Assembly (NCBI GenBank): GCA_963748205.1
Contig: CAVVIB010000023.1
Coordinates: 764,210-828,209, forward strand
Direction of reading: 5' to 3'
Length of the DNA: 64,000 bases
Source of the DNA: JAIBJN01 sp963748205
Lineage (GTDB): Bacteria > Actinomycetota > Thermoleophilia > Gaiellales > Gaiellaceae
A program made the position numbers and the translations under genes. How positions within the stretch are numbered: position 1 is the first letter of the stretch; every line of letters begins with the position of its first letter. Under the pieces are notes generated by a model. The model was given only the letters and a program-made list of their open reading frames with translations. It ran no database searches and was not told the DNA's origin. Shown here piece by piece: positions 28,276 through 36,357 of this stretch.

Positions 28276-29100
28276 ATGCTGCGCAAGGTTCTCGTGTTCG
28301 TGGCGGTGGCGGTTGGGCTCGTCGCGCTCTACGAGGGCTACAAGTGGATCTGGGAGACGGCGGGGCTCACCTGGCCGTTCGAGGTGAACGACCGGACGAT
28401 GCCCCACACCTGGGACATCATCGGGCAGCTCTTCGAGCCCTCGCGGACGAACGGGCCGTTGCTGATCGAGGTGCTGTGGGACTCCGCCCTCTTCACGGCG
28501 AAGGAGGCGGTCGTCGGCTTCGCGATCGGCGCGATCGGCGGCTTCTTCATCGCCGTCGTCCTCGTCCACTGGACCTTTCTCCGCCGCGGGCTGCTCCCGT
28601 ACATCGTCGCCTCGCAGACGATCCCGATCCTCGCGATCGCGCCGATGGTCGTCATCTGGCTGGGCGGCCGCGGGCTGCCGGCCTGGTTCCCGGTCTCGGT
28701 GATCGCCGCCTACCTGACGTTCTTCCCCGTGACGATCAACGCGATCCGCGGTCTCGAGTCGGCCGACCCGCGCGCGCTCGAGCTGATGAGCTCGTACGCG
28801 GCCGGGCGCTGGGCCGTCCTCTGGAAGCTGCGCGTCCCCGCCTCGCTGCCGTATCTCTTCGCGGCGTTCAAGATCTCGGCGACGGCGTGCGTCGTCGGCG
28901 CGATCATCGGTGAGCTGCCCGCGTCGATCCAGGACGGGCTCGGCGGCGCGATCCTCAACTTCAACCAGTACTACGCCTCGTCGCCGGAGAGCCTCTGGGC
29001 GACGAACCTCATCGCGGCCGCGCTCGGCATCTCGTTCTTCCTCGTCGTCGTCCTCGTCGAGAAGCTCGTCGTCAGGGCCGCTCCGGAGCGCCTCGTATGA
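28276..29100 (+). CDS. ABC transporter permease (SsuC/ThiX/TauC family)
   Basis: 274 residues with six predicted helices. The ABC-2 loop signature for coupling to the ATPase is ELMSSYAAGRWAVLWKLRVPASLPYLFAAFK (EAA-like). Upstream of it is the family block VASQTIPILAIAPMVVIWLGGRGLPAWFPVSVIAAYLTFFPVTINAIRGL. It is the first gene of an importer made of two permeases, one ATPase and one NMT1-like binding lipoprotein. Close relatives import HMP precursors, riboflavin or pyrimidine-like compounds. The neighbouring dihydropyrimidinase favours the last. Confidence 0.85.
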   Translation: MLRKVLVFVAVAVGLVALYEGYKWIWETAGLTWPFEVNDRTMPHTWDIIGQLFEPSRTNGPLLIEVLWDSALFTAKEAVVGFAIGAIGGFFIAVVLVHWTFLRRGLLPYIVASQTIPILAIAPMVVIWLGGRGLPAWFPVSVIAAYLTFFPVTINAIRGLESADPRALELMSSYAAGRWAVLWKLRVPASLPYLFAAFKISATACVVGAIIGELPASIQDGLGGAILNFNQYYASSPESLWATNLIAAALGISFFLVVVLVEKLVVRAAPERLV

Positions 29101-29125
29101 ACGTCGTTCGCCTTCGGCTCGCTCC

Positions 29126-29152
29126 CGTGGGGGAAACCATGTTTCCCCCACG
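29126..29152. repeat. Perfect 12-bp hairpin (first of three) between permease and ATPase genes
   Basis: CGTGGGGGAAAC at 29126-29137 pairs perfectly with GTTTCCCCCACG at 29141-29152 around a 3-nt loop (CAT). It lies 25 nt after the permease stop and is not followed by a U tract, so it is more likely an mRNA stability or processing element, or a protein-binding site, than a terminator. Confidence 0.75.
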
Positions 29153-29171
29153 TACCCCCTTCTTTGATGCA

Positions 29172-29197
29172 GTGAGGGAACCTCCCGGTTCCCTCAC
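29172..29197. repeat. Perfect 11-bp hairpin (second of three)
   Basis: GTGAGGGAACC at 29172-29182 pairs with GGTTCCCTCAC at 29187-29197 around a 4-nt loop. The arm resembles that of the first hairpin (GTGGGGGAAAC vs GTGAGGGAACC), with paired changes preserving the stem. Confidence 0.75.
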
Positions 29198-29209
29198 ACA
29201 CCCTCCCCT

Positions 29210-29240
29210 CGCTCATGAGCCGGTGACCGGCCCATGAGCG
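29210..29240. repeat. Nested hairpin (third of three) just before the ATPase gene
   Basis: CGCTCATG at 29210-29217 pairs with CATGAGCG at 29233-29240, and inside it GCCGGT/ACCGGC pairs around a single G. It ends 9 nt before the GTG of the ATPase gene and could occlude initiation. An out-of-frame ATG at 29234 lies in its right arm. Confidence 0.65.
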
Positions 29241-29249
29241 CGCGCGCCC

Positions 29250-30041
29250 GTGGTCTCGCTCCGGAACGTGCGCAAGCAGTTCGGGCAGGGCGGCGTGGTC
29301 GCGCTCGAGGGCATCGACCTCGAGGTGGAGGCCGGCGAGTTCATCTCCCTGATCGGGCCGTCCGGCTGCGGCAAGTCCACGCTGCTGCGGGTGGTCGGCG
29401 ACCTGACCGACCCGAGCGCCGGCGAGGTCGTCGTCAACGGCAAGCCTGCCCGGAAGGCGCGGATCGACCGCGACTACGGGATCGTCTTCCAGGACGCGGT
29501 GCTCTACGACTGGCGCACGGTCGCGAAGAACATCGCGCTCCCGCTCGAGATGCTCGGCTGGGACCGCAAGCGTCGCGCCGAGCGCGTCGAGGAGATGCTG
29601 GAGCTCGTCGAGCTCTCGGGCTTCGCGGGGCACCACCCGTGGCAGCTCTCGGGCGGGATGCAGCAGCGCGTCTCGATCGCGCGGGCGCTCTCGTTCGACC
29701 CCGCGCTCCTGCTGATGGACGAGCCCTTCGGCGCGCTCGACGAGATGACGAGGGAGCGTCTCAACATGGAGCTCCTGCGGATCTGGGAGCAGGCGCAGAG
29801 CACGATCCTCTTCGTCACGCACTCGATCGCCGAGGCGGTCTTCCTCTCGACGCGGATCGTCGTCATGTCGCCGCGGCCGGGCCGGATCACCGACATCGTG
29901 GCGGTCGACCTGCCGCGGCCGCGGACGGTCGAGACGCGCGAGGAGCCGCGCTTCTTCGAGCTCGTGACGCAGGTGCGCGAGATCCTGCGGGCCGGCGGAG
30001 CCGACCTCACAGTCGCGGAGGAGGTGGAGGCAGAAGCGTGA
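29250..30041 (+). CDS. ABC transporter ATP-binding protein (SsuB/TauB/ThiZ family)
   Basis: 263 residues, GTG start. Complete ATPase: Walker A LIGPSGCGKSTLL at about 34-46, Q-loop VFQDAVLYDWRTVAKNI, signature LSGGMQQRVSIARAL, Walker B LLLMDEPFGALDEMTRERL, and H-loop LFVTHSIAEAVFL. It energises import together with the permeases on both sides. No ribosome binding site is seen; a hairpin immediately precedes it. An ATG at 29234 lies in another frame, so if one base were extra there the N-terminus would gain a few residues. Its stop overlaps the GTG of the next permease. Confidence 0.92.
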   Translation: MVSLRNVRKQFGQGGVVALEGIDLEVEAGEFISLIGPSGCGKSTLLRVVGDLTDPSAGEVVVNGKPARKARIDRDYGIVFQDAVLYDWRTVAKNIALPLEMLGWDRKRRAERVEEMLELVELSGFAGHHPWQLSGGMQQRVSIARALSFDPALLLMDEPFGALDEMTRERLNMELLRIWEQAQSTILFVTHSIAEAVFLSTRIVVMSPRPGRITDIVAVDLPRPRTVETREEPRFFELVTQVREILRAGGADLTVAEEVEAEA

Positions 30042-30907
30042 GCACCGCCCCGACGGCCGTCCAGCCCCTCCCGCGCGGGTCGCTTGCACGTAGCGTCGGC
30101 CGGCGCGCCCGCGACTGGGTACCGGCGGTGATCGTGTTCGTGGTCGGCATCGCCCTGTGGGAGGGCCTCGTGCGCGGCCTCGACGTGGAGCGCTTCCTCC
30201 TGCCGCCGCTCTCGGACATCCTCCAGACCTTCTGGGACAGTCGGGACACGTTCGTCTCGGCCGGATGGTTCACGTTCAAGGAGGCGTTCGGCGGCTTCGT
30301 GCTCGGCTCGCTCGCCGGCATCGCCGCCGCGCTCGTCCTCGCCCGCTGGCGGCCGCTCGGCTCGGCGCTCATGCCCTACGCCATCGCCGCGAACGCGATC
30401 CCGATCATCGCCTTCGCGCCGATCACGAACAACTGGTTCGGGATCCTCTCGCCGGCCTCGAAGATCGTGATCGCCGCGGTCATCTGCTTCTTCCCGGTGA
30501 TGATCAACACGCTCCGAGGCCTGACCTCGGTTCCGCCCGAGGCTGTCGAGCTGATGCGCTCGTACGCCGCCCGGGAGCGGGACATCTTCCGGCGGGTGCG
30601 CTTTCCGCACGCGCTCCCGTTCATCTTCTCGGCGCTGAAGGTGGCGACGGTGCTGGCCATGATCGGCGCCATCGTCGGCGACTACTTCGGCGGCTCCGAC
30701 CAGGCGCTGGGGATCCTCATCCGCCGGTCGGCCGGGATCTTCGCGTTCGAGGAGGCCTGGGCGGCCATCCTCGTCGCGTGTGTGCTCGGCATCGCCTTCT
30801 ACGGGGTGGTCGCCCTCGTCGAGCGGCTGACGATGGGCTGGCACGTGTCGAGCTCGGGCGAAGGAATAGGAGGGGGCAAAACGGAGGACAGAAAGGGGTA
30901 TCGATGA
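30038..30907 (+). CDS. ABC transporter permease, second subunit
   Basis: 289 residues, GTG start overlapping the ATPase stop (GTGA). Six helices; same family as the first permease: YAIAANAIPIIAFAPITNNWFGILSPASKIVIAAVICFFPVMINTLRGL and the EAA-like loop ELMRSYAARERDIFRRVRFPHALPFIFSALK. Two non-identical permeases with one ATPase imply a heterodimeric channel, as in riboflavin RibXY-type and pyrimidine importers. The C-terminal tail is short and basic. The stop overlaps the ATG of the binding protein. Confidence 0.88.
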   Translation: MSTAPTAVQPLPRGSLARSVGRRARDWVPAVIVFVVGIALWEGLVRGLDVERFLLPPLSDILQTFWDSRDTFVSAGWFTFKEAFGGFVLGSLAGIAAALVLARWRPLGSALMPYAIAANAIPIIAFAPITNNWFGILSPASKIVIAAVICFFPVMINTLRGLTSVPPEAVELMRSYAARERDIFRRVRFPHALPFIFSALKVATVLAMIGAIVGDYFGGSDQALGILIRRSAGIFAFEEAWAAILVACVLGIAFYGVVALVERLTMGWHVSSSGEGIGGGKTEDRKGYR

Positions 30908-32055
30908 GGAAGGCTCGATGGTGGCGCCTGACGGCGCTGGTCGCGGCCATGCTCCTGGCGCTGGCCGCGTGCGGCGGTGACGACGAAGGAGGCGACGCCG
31001 GTGGCGGCGGAGGGGGCGGGGAGAGCGAGGAAGCCGGCGAGCTCCAGCCGGTCACGGTCCAGCTCAAGTGGGTGACCCAGGCCCAGTTCGCCGGCTACTA
31101 CGCGGCGCTCGAGGAGGGCTTCTACGAGGACGAGGGGCTCGACGTCACGATCAGGCCCGGCGGGCCGGACATCGTCCCGGAGCAGGTCGTGCTCGGCGGC
31201 CAGGCCGAGTTCGGGCTCAACTGGCTCGACAACACGCTCGCGACGCGAGACCAGGGCGGCCAGATCGTCAACATCGCGCAGGTCTTCGCGCGCTCGGGCA
31301 TGACCGAGATCACCTGGGCCGACAGCGGCCTCGAGGAGATCGGCGACCTCGAGGGCAAGAAGGTCGGCGTGTGGCTCGGCGGCAACGAGCACAAGCTCTT
31401 CGCCGCGTTGACGAAGAACGACCTCGACCCGGAGTCCGACGTCGAGATCGTCGCCCAGCCGTTCGACATGAACCTCTTCCTCAACCGTGAGGTCGACGCG
31501 GCTGCCGCGATGACCTACAACGAGCTCGCCCAGGTGCTCGAGCAGGAGAACCCGGACACCGGCGAGCTCTACACGCTCGAAGACCTCAACGTGATGCTCA
31601 TGTCGGACCTCGGCACGGGCGCGCTCGAGGACGGCGTCTTCGTCCAGTCGGAGTGGATCGAGGACGAGGAGAACCAGGACATCGCCACGCGGTTCCTGAA
31701 GGCCAGCTTCAAGGGCTGGGCCTTCTGCCGCGACAACTTCGAGGAGTGCCTCCAGCACGTCCTCGACAACGGCCCGACGCTCGGCGAGGGCCACCAGCGC
31801 TGGCAGCTGAACGAGATCAACAAGCTGATCTGGCCGAACGACCTCGGCATCGGGATCATGGATCCCGAGTCGTGGGAGATCACGAAGCAGATCGCCGTCG
31901 ACTTCGGGATCGTCGAGAACGAGCCCGACGCGGAGGCGACCTACCGGACCGATCTCGCGCACGACGCCGCCGGGGCGCTTGAGGAGGAGGGCGTCGACAT
32001 CCTCGGCGAGGACTACGAGCCCGAGGAGGTCGAGGTCACGCCCGGCGGCAACTAG
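30904..32055 (+). CDS. NMT1/THI5-like ABC substrate-binding lipoprotein
   Basis: 383 residues. Lipoprotein signal MRKARWWRLTALVAAMLLALAAC-GG followed by a Gly/Glu linker. The mature part opens with the hallmark of the family, VTVQLKWVTQAQFAGYYAALEEGFYEDEGLDVTI, then GGPDIVPEQVVLGGQAEFG. Relatives bind HMP analogues (ThiY), riboflavin (RibY) or pyrimidine-type compounds. Which one is bound here is not decided by sequence. Gene order points to the ring compound opened by the downstream hydantoinase. ATG overlaps the permease stop. Confidence 0.88.
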   Translation: MRKARWWRLTALVAAMLLALAACGGDDEGGDAGGGGGGGESEEAGELQPVTVQLKWVTQAQFAGYYAALEEGFYEDEGLDVTIRPGGPDIVPEQVVLGGQAEFGLNWLDNTLATRDQGGQIVNIAQVFARSGMTEITWADSGLEEIGDLEGKKVGVWLGGNEHKLFAALTKNDLDPESDVEIVAQPFDMNLFLNREVDAAAAMTYNELAQVLEQENPDTGELYTLEDLNVMLMSDLGTGALEDGVFVQSEWIEDEENQDIATRFLKASFKGWAFCRDNFEECLQHVLDNGPTLGEGHQRWQLNEINKLIWPNDLGIGIMDPESWEITKQIAVDFGIVENEPDAEATYRTDLAHDAAGALEEEGVDILGEDYEPEEVEVTPGGN

Positions 32056-32076
32056 AGAACGACGAACCCTGACACG

Positions 32077-32115
32077 GTGGCCGCCGGAGGCGATACTTCC
32101 GGCGGCCACGTTTTT
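32077..32115 (+). terminator. Strong rho-independent terminator after the ABC importer operon
   Basis: A perfect 12-bp GC-rich stem (GTGGCCGCCGGA at 32077-32088 with TCCGGCGGCCAC at 32098-32109), a 9-nt loop, then G and five T. It lies 22 nt after the binding-protein stop and 18 nt before the hydantoinase ATG, so it would end or attenuate transcription between them. Confidence 0.85.
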
Positions 32116-32132
32116 CGAGGAGGCGAGAGCTC

Positions 32133-33548
32133 ATGTCGGTTCTGATCAAGGGAGGACGGGTCGTCACGGCGGCCGACGACTACGTCGCCGACGTCTTCGT
32201 CGACGACGAGACCGTGACGCTGATCGGGGAGTCCCTCGACGTGCAGGCCGACAAGGTGATCGACGCGACCGGGAAGATCGTGCTCCCGGGCTGCATCGAT
32301 CCCCACACGCACCTGGACATGCCGTTCGGGGGCACGACCTCGTGCGACGACTTCACGTCGGGCACAACCTCGGCCGCGTTCGGCGGGACGACGTGCCACG
32401 TCGACTTCTGCATCCAGGGCAAGGGCCAGACCTTCGCCGAGGCGCTCGAGACCTGGCACGGGAAGATCGAGTCCGCGAAGCCGGTCATCGACGTCGGCTT
32501 CCACCTCGCGGTCACCGACCTGCACGAGGGCGGCACGCTCGAGGAGCTCGCCCGCATGCCCGACGAGGGCGTGACGAGCTACAAGCTCTTCATGGCCTAC
32601 AAGGGCGCGATCATGGTCGACGACGAGACCCTGTTCCGCGTCATGCAGACGGCCGCCGACACGGGCGCGCTCGTGATGGTGCACGCCGAGCACGGCGACT
32701 CCATCGACGTCCTCGTCAAGCAGGCGCTGGCCGAGGGCAAGACCGACCCGATCTGGCACGCGCGCACGCGCCCTCCCGAGACCGAGGGCGAGGCGACCAA
32801 CCGCGCCGTCCAGCTCGCGCACGTGGCCGGCTGCAACCTCTACGTCGTCCACGTCTCCTGCAAGGAGTCGATCGACCCCATCGCCCGCGCCAAGGAGCTC
32901 GGCTGGGCCTCGCACGGCGAGACCTGCACGCAGTACCTCTTCGTGGACGAGACCTTCCTCGAGCGGCCCGACTTCGAGGGCGCGAAGTACGTCTACACGC
33001 CGCCTCCGCGCGCGAAGGAGAACCAGGAGCACCTCTGGCACGCGGTCGCGACGGACATCCTCTCCGTCATCTCGACCGACCACTGCCCGTTCCGCTGGGC
33101 CGACCAGAAGTCGCTCGGCCGCGACGACTTCTCCAAGATCCCGAACGGCGGGCCGGGGCTCGAGGACCGGCTGATGATGATCCACGAGTTCGGCGTGCGC
33201 GGCGGGCGCATCTCGCTCAACCGCATGGTCGAGCTGCTCTCGACGAACCCGGCCAAGTACTTCGGCCTCTACCCGCGCAAGGGCACGATCGCGGTCGGCT
33301 CCGACGCGGACATCGTCGTCTTCGACCCCGAGAAGCGCGTCACGCTCTCCGCCGAGCGCAGCCACTCGCGGGTCGACTACAACCTCTACGAGGGCACCGA
33401 GGTCACGGGTGCGCCGGAGACCGTCCTCGTCAGGGGCAAGGTGATCGTCGACGCCGGCGAGCTCGTCGGCCAGCCCGGAGACGGAAGGTTCGTGAAGCGC
33501 GCGCGCTTCGGCGAGCAGCTGACCACGGCCGCGGGCGCGGCCGCCTAG
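32133..33548 (+). CDS. hydA: Dihydropyrimidinase / D-hydantoinase
   Basis: 471 residues, full length for the family. Zinc ligands HTH in PGCIDPHTHLDMPF, the lysine expected to be carbamylated in TSYKLFMAYKGAIMVDD, His ligands in ALVMVHAEHGD and LYVVHVSCKES, and the catalytic Asp in VISTDHCPFRWADQK are all present. It opens dihydrouracil/dihydrothymine or hydantoin rings to N-carbamoyl products in the cytoplasm. GAGGAGG lies 11 nt before the ATG. The terminator just upstream suggests expression partly uncoupled from the importer. Dihydropyrimidine dehydrogenase and beta-ureidopropionase genes are not in the window. Confidence 0.93.
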   Translation: MSVLIKGGRVVTAADDYVADVFVDDETVTLIGESLDVQADKVIDATGKIVLPGCIDPHTHLDMPFGGTTSCDDFTSGTTSAAFGGTTCHVDFCIQGKGQTFAEALETWHGKIESAKPVIDVGFHLAVTDLHEGGTLEELARMPDEGVTSYKLFMAYKGAIMVDDETLFRVMQTAADTGALVMVHAEHGDSIDVLVKQALAEGKTDPIWHARTRPPETEGEATNRAVQLAHVAGCNLYVVHVSCKESIDPIARAKELGWASHGETCTQYLFVDETFLERPDFEGAKYVYTPPPRAKENQEHLWHAVATDILSVISTDHCPFRWADQKSLGRDDFSKIPNGGPGLEDRLMMIHEFGVRGGRISLNRMVELLSTNPAKYFGLYPRKGTIAVGSDADIVVFDPEKRVTLSAERSHSRVDYNLYEGTEVTGAPETVLVRGKVIVDAGELVGQPGDGRFVKRARFGEQLTTAAGAAA

Positions 33549-33560
33549 GAAGGAGGACCC

Positions 33561-33729
33561 ATGGCAGCCCCGGAACGGAGGTTCGGCCGCGGTGGGATCA
33601 CGGTGGGCGGGATCGTCGTCGTCCTCGGGATCCTGATCGCGCTCATCTGGAGCTGTGCTCGTCGGGATCATCGTGATCCTCCTCGGCCTGATCGCCTTCG
33701 GCGGCTTCGTGCGCGGCCGCTGGTACTAG
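33561..33729 (+). CDS. Small hydrophobic membrane protein, frameshift near 33652
   Basis: AGGAAGGAGG lies 4 nt before the ATG, 12 bases after the hydantoinase stop. The first frame gives a basic start and one helix (TVGGIVVVLGILIALIWS). One base over, the sequence continues as VLVGIIVILLGLIAFGGFVRGRWY and a TAG at 33727-33729. Corrected, it is about 55 residues with two transmembrane helices. Alternatively the second part is a separate 24-residue peptide from GTG. Small two-helix proteins ending in basic residues are common in actinobacteria; function unknown. Confidence 0.5.
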
Positions 33730-34864
33730 CGCGGCAGGCGGGCGCGTCCAGCGGTTCGACCGCACCACGGAGATTGTGCGCCGGCGCGACTCGCGTAGCG
33801 CAGCGGCCTCGGCCGAGCCGCTCCGGCCCGCGCGCGCGAGCTGCCTGAGGCGGGCGCCGACGGGCACGACGACGAAGTCGGGCCGGCGGACGTAGATCGG
33901 CACGTAGTCGACCCGCCGGACCGTCACCTTCGCCCCGACGACGCGCACGCGCGCCACGGCGACGAGGCCGTCCTGGGTCGGCCCCGGGCAGCACTGCGAG
34001 GTCTGGGCGGAGAGGAAGTTGCCCTCGCCGTAGACGACGAACCTGCCCCAGAAGCGCCGGATCGGCTGCACGACGTGTGCGTGCTGCCCGACGATCAGGT
34101 CGATCGCGCCGCTGCGGCGCAGCTGCCGCGCGACCCGCACCTGGTCGGTGGTCGGCTCGTGGACGTACTCGACGCCCCAGTGGAGGTTCACGATCACGAG
34201 CTCGGCCCCCAGGCGCCGCGCGCGGCGGGCGTCGCGGATGATCTGCGCCGGGCGGATGAGCTTCACCGACCACGGATCGGGGAGCGGAAGGCCGTTCGTG
34301 GAGTACGTCGCGGCCAGGATCGCCACCCGCAGGCCCTCCACGTCCATGAACAGGATCCGTTGCGCCTCCCGGCGGCTGCGCGCCGTGCCCGTGTGCCGCA
34401 GGCCGGCGCGCCGGAGCGCGAGGATCGTCGAGCGAACGCCCGCGCGGCCCTGGTCGACGGAGTGGTTGGACGCCGTCGTGCACGCGTCGAAGCCGGCCCA
34501 CTTGACCGCGTAGGCGAGCGCGGGGGGCGTGTTGAAGATCGGGAAGCCGCTCGGCCGGCCCGGCCCGAGGGGCGTCTCCATGTGGCAGAGGGCCAGGTCG
34601 GCGCCGCGGATCGTCGGCCGGATCGCGGCGAACATGGGCCGGAAGCGGTAGACGCCGTTTCCGTTCGCCAGCGCGCGGTCCCACACCGGCTGGTGGATCG
34701 AGCAGGTCGCCGGTGGCCACGATCGTCAGGTCCTGCACGGGAGCCGCGTCCTCGGCGGCGATCGCGCGGGCGCTGGCCGGCGCGAGGGCTGCGAACGCCG
34801 CGCACAGGAGCCACACGGCCGGTCTCCGAAGGCGCACGCTGCGTTCTTCCAGGCGAGAGGCCAC
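33643..34864 (-). CDS. CapA/PgsA-type metallophosphoesterase-fold protein, frameshift near 34697
   Basis: About 406 residues. A signal peptide (RPAVWLLCAAFAALAPASARA) leads to TIVATGDLL; one extra base at about 34697 separates this from IHQPVWDRALANG. Family motifs follow: GADLALCHMETPLGP, FDACTTASNHSVDQG, LVIVNLHWGVEYVHEPTTDQV, DLIVGQHAHVVQPIRRF and VVYGEGNFLS. CapA domains act in polyglutamate or capsule synthesis, or are simply annotated so. The last 29 codons lie antisense to the small membrane protein gene and look unlike conserved sequence, so the true stop may be earlier. Confidence 0.8.
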
Positions 34865-34896
34865 TCTCCCGCCATTGTCCGCCTCCGACCGGTCGC

Positions 34897-34931
34897 GGAA
34901 AAGGCGGAGGCCCCGCCGAAGCGGGGCCTCC
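34897..34931 (-). terminator. Rho-independent terminator after the secreted-protein gene
   Basis: An 11-bp perfect stem (34906-34916 with 34921-34931) closes a 4-nt loop; on the minus strand it is followed by GCC and TTTT. It begins 24 nt after the minus-strand stop at 34955 and serves that gene. It also separates it from the capA-like gene. Confidence 0.8.
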
Positions 34932-34954
34932 AGGGACTTGCGTCTGCTCGTGTT

Positions 34955-36154
34955 CTAGCGGCTGTGCCGCTCGAGCATGGGCGCAGTCGGTTCAGTCGTC
35001 GGGGGCGGGCAGGGCTTGAGGTTGACGCCCCGTCCGTTCTTCACGTTGCCCGACGCCTTGTAGCCGTTCGAGAGCTCGATCGCGAAGGTGTCGGGAGACC
35101 CGTCCTTCGCGACGACCTTGAAGGTCACGTCGACGCCGTTTACCTTGCCGCTGCCGGTGATCGTCGCCGTGTCGCCCGAGATCAGGATGCTGTCGATCTT
35201 GGTCGAGACGAAGTTCACCTTCGCGCGCAGGTTCTTCAGGTCGGTGAACGAGATCTCCCCGGTCGCCGCCTTGCCCTCCTCCTGCTTCACGTTGTAGAAG
35301 ACGAAGCGGAAGTCCGGGTTCGTGGTGAGGCGCCCGTCGCCGCGGACCTCGCCGCAGCCGCCGCCGATGGGAACGAGCCCCTCGCCGCGGGCCAGGATGT
35401 AGGGCACGCCGAACGTTCCGTCCGGGTACGTCCGCGAGAACGGCCCGGTGATGTTCTCCGCGATCGCGAGCGTCAGGAAGCTGCTCGGGAAGGCCGCGAA
35501 GGCCTCGTGCACCGAGCACGACCAGTTCGACAGGCTCGCATCGGTCAGGCCGGCGAGAGCCGGGTGCGTCGCGACGATGTGCGCGTCGTTGTAGCAGTCG
35601 ACTCCGACGCTCGTGAACGTCCCGAACTGGTCGAGCACCGGGATGTTGTGCGTCACGCCCGAGGAGTCGTGGTAGTAGCACGAGAGCGACATCATGAGGC
35701 CGGTCTTGCCCGCCGCGTCCCCGGCGAACTTGACCGCCGAGTTCGTCAGCTGCAGACCGCCCTGCCCGCGATGGAACACCTCGTCGGTCCCGATGATGAC
35801 GATGTTCCCGTCGATCGTCGGGCTCCACGTGGTCCGGTTGGCCTCGGCCGCGGCGATGCTCGTCGCCGAACCGCCGCCGCCGGTGCAGGTCGGGTCGCCC
35901 ATGATGAGCGCGTCGTACGCGCCGAATTCGGCCGCTGTCTTGGCCGCCCACTGGGCGTCCGACGCGAGCTCGACGGTCTTGCCGGCCGCGATGGCCGCCA
36001 GCGCCTCGTCGCTCGCCATGCCGCCCGTGACGGATGAGTTGAGGATGAGGACGGGTCCCGCCGCCGCCGTGCCGGCGCTGAAGGCCGCGACCGCCGCGAC
36101 CGCGCCGAGCATGACCGCAATGCGGCGAGCCCTTAGCCCAAGGGACTTCTTCAT
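34955..36154 (-). CDS. Secreted two-domain protein of unknown function
   Basis: 399 residues with a clear signal peptide (RIAVMLGAVAAVAAFSAGTAAA-GP). Residues about 32-265 have alternating hydrophobic strands and glycine turns (GPVLILNSSV, YDALIMGDPTC, GNIVIIGTDEVFH, KTGLMMSLSCYYH), suggesting a Rossmann-like or glutamine-amidotransferase-like fold with paired cysteines. A beta-rich C-terminal domain follows (about 275-380: ISFTDLKNLRAKVNFVST... DSILISGDTATITGSGKVNGVD), of the kind appended to secreted actinobacterial proteins. AGGAGG 6 nt before the ATG fixes the start. It diverges from the response regulator across a 203-bp region with repeats, so control by it is plausible. Confidence 0.65.
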   Translation of the reverse strand: MKKSLGLRARRIAVMLGAVAAVAAFSAGTAAAGPVLILNSSVTGGMASDEALAAIAAGKTVELASDAQWAAKTAAEFGAYDALIMGDPTCTGGGGSATSIAAAEANRTTWSPTIDGNIVIIGTDEVFHRGQGGLQLTNSAVKFAGDAAGKTGLMMSLSCYYHDSSGVTHNIPVLDQFGTFTSVGVDCYNDAHIVATHPALAGLTDASLSNWSCSVHEAFAAFPSSFLTLAIAENITGPFSRTYPDGTFGVPYILARGEGLVPIGGGCGEVRGDGRLTTNPDFRFVFYNVKQEEGKAATGEISFTDLKNLRAKVNFVSTKIDSILISGDTATITGSGKVNGVDVTFKVVAKDGSPDTFAIELSNGYKASGNVKNGRGVNLKPCPPPTTEPTAPMLERHSR

Positions 36155-36262
36155 ACGTTTCCTCCTAGGTTCTCCCGGCTTGATGGAGGCCAACGCTATG
36201 ACGCGGCGGCCAGGGGGCCTAGACGGCGACAACCCGTTTCCGGTAGGGCATTCGACCCGGGG

Positions 36263-36294
36263 CGAAGGCCTTAGGACCCGCCGAAGGTCTAGGG
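36263..36294. promoter_or_regulatory. Possible operator: tandem CGAAGG-type repeats in the divergent region
   Basis: Two related 13-mers, CGAAGGCCTTAGG (36263-36275) and CGAAGGTCTAGGG (36282-36294), occur 19 bp apart, nearly two helical turns. A partial inverted copy (CCTAGAC at 36218-36224) lies closer to the secreted-protein gene. The spacing suits a dimeric regulator such as the adjacent LuxR-type HTH protein; binding is inferred only from position. Confidence 0.35.
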
Positions 36295-36357
36295 CGTTCG
36301 TGGAATCGACCTCTTGTATCCATCGAAGCGATGTAGGACACTGCCGGTGGGAATTCG

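Noticed and set aside
29234..29250. ATG 29234 as the start of the ABC ATPase
   Set aside because: It is in a different frame from the conserved SLRNVRKQFG sequence. It would require an extra base to be removed, for which there is no other evidence.
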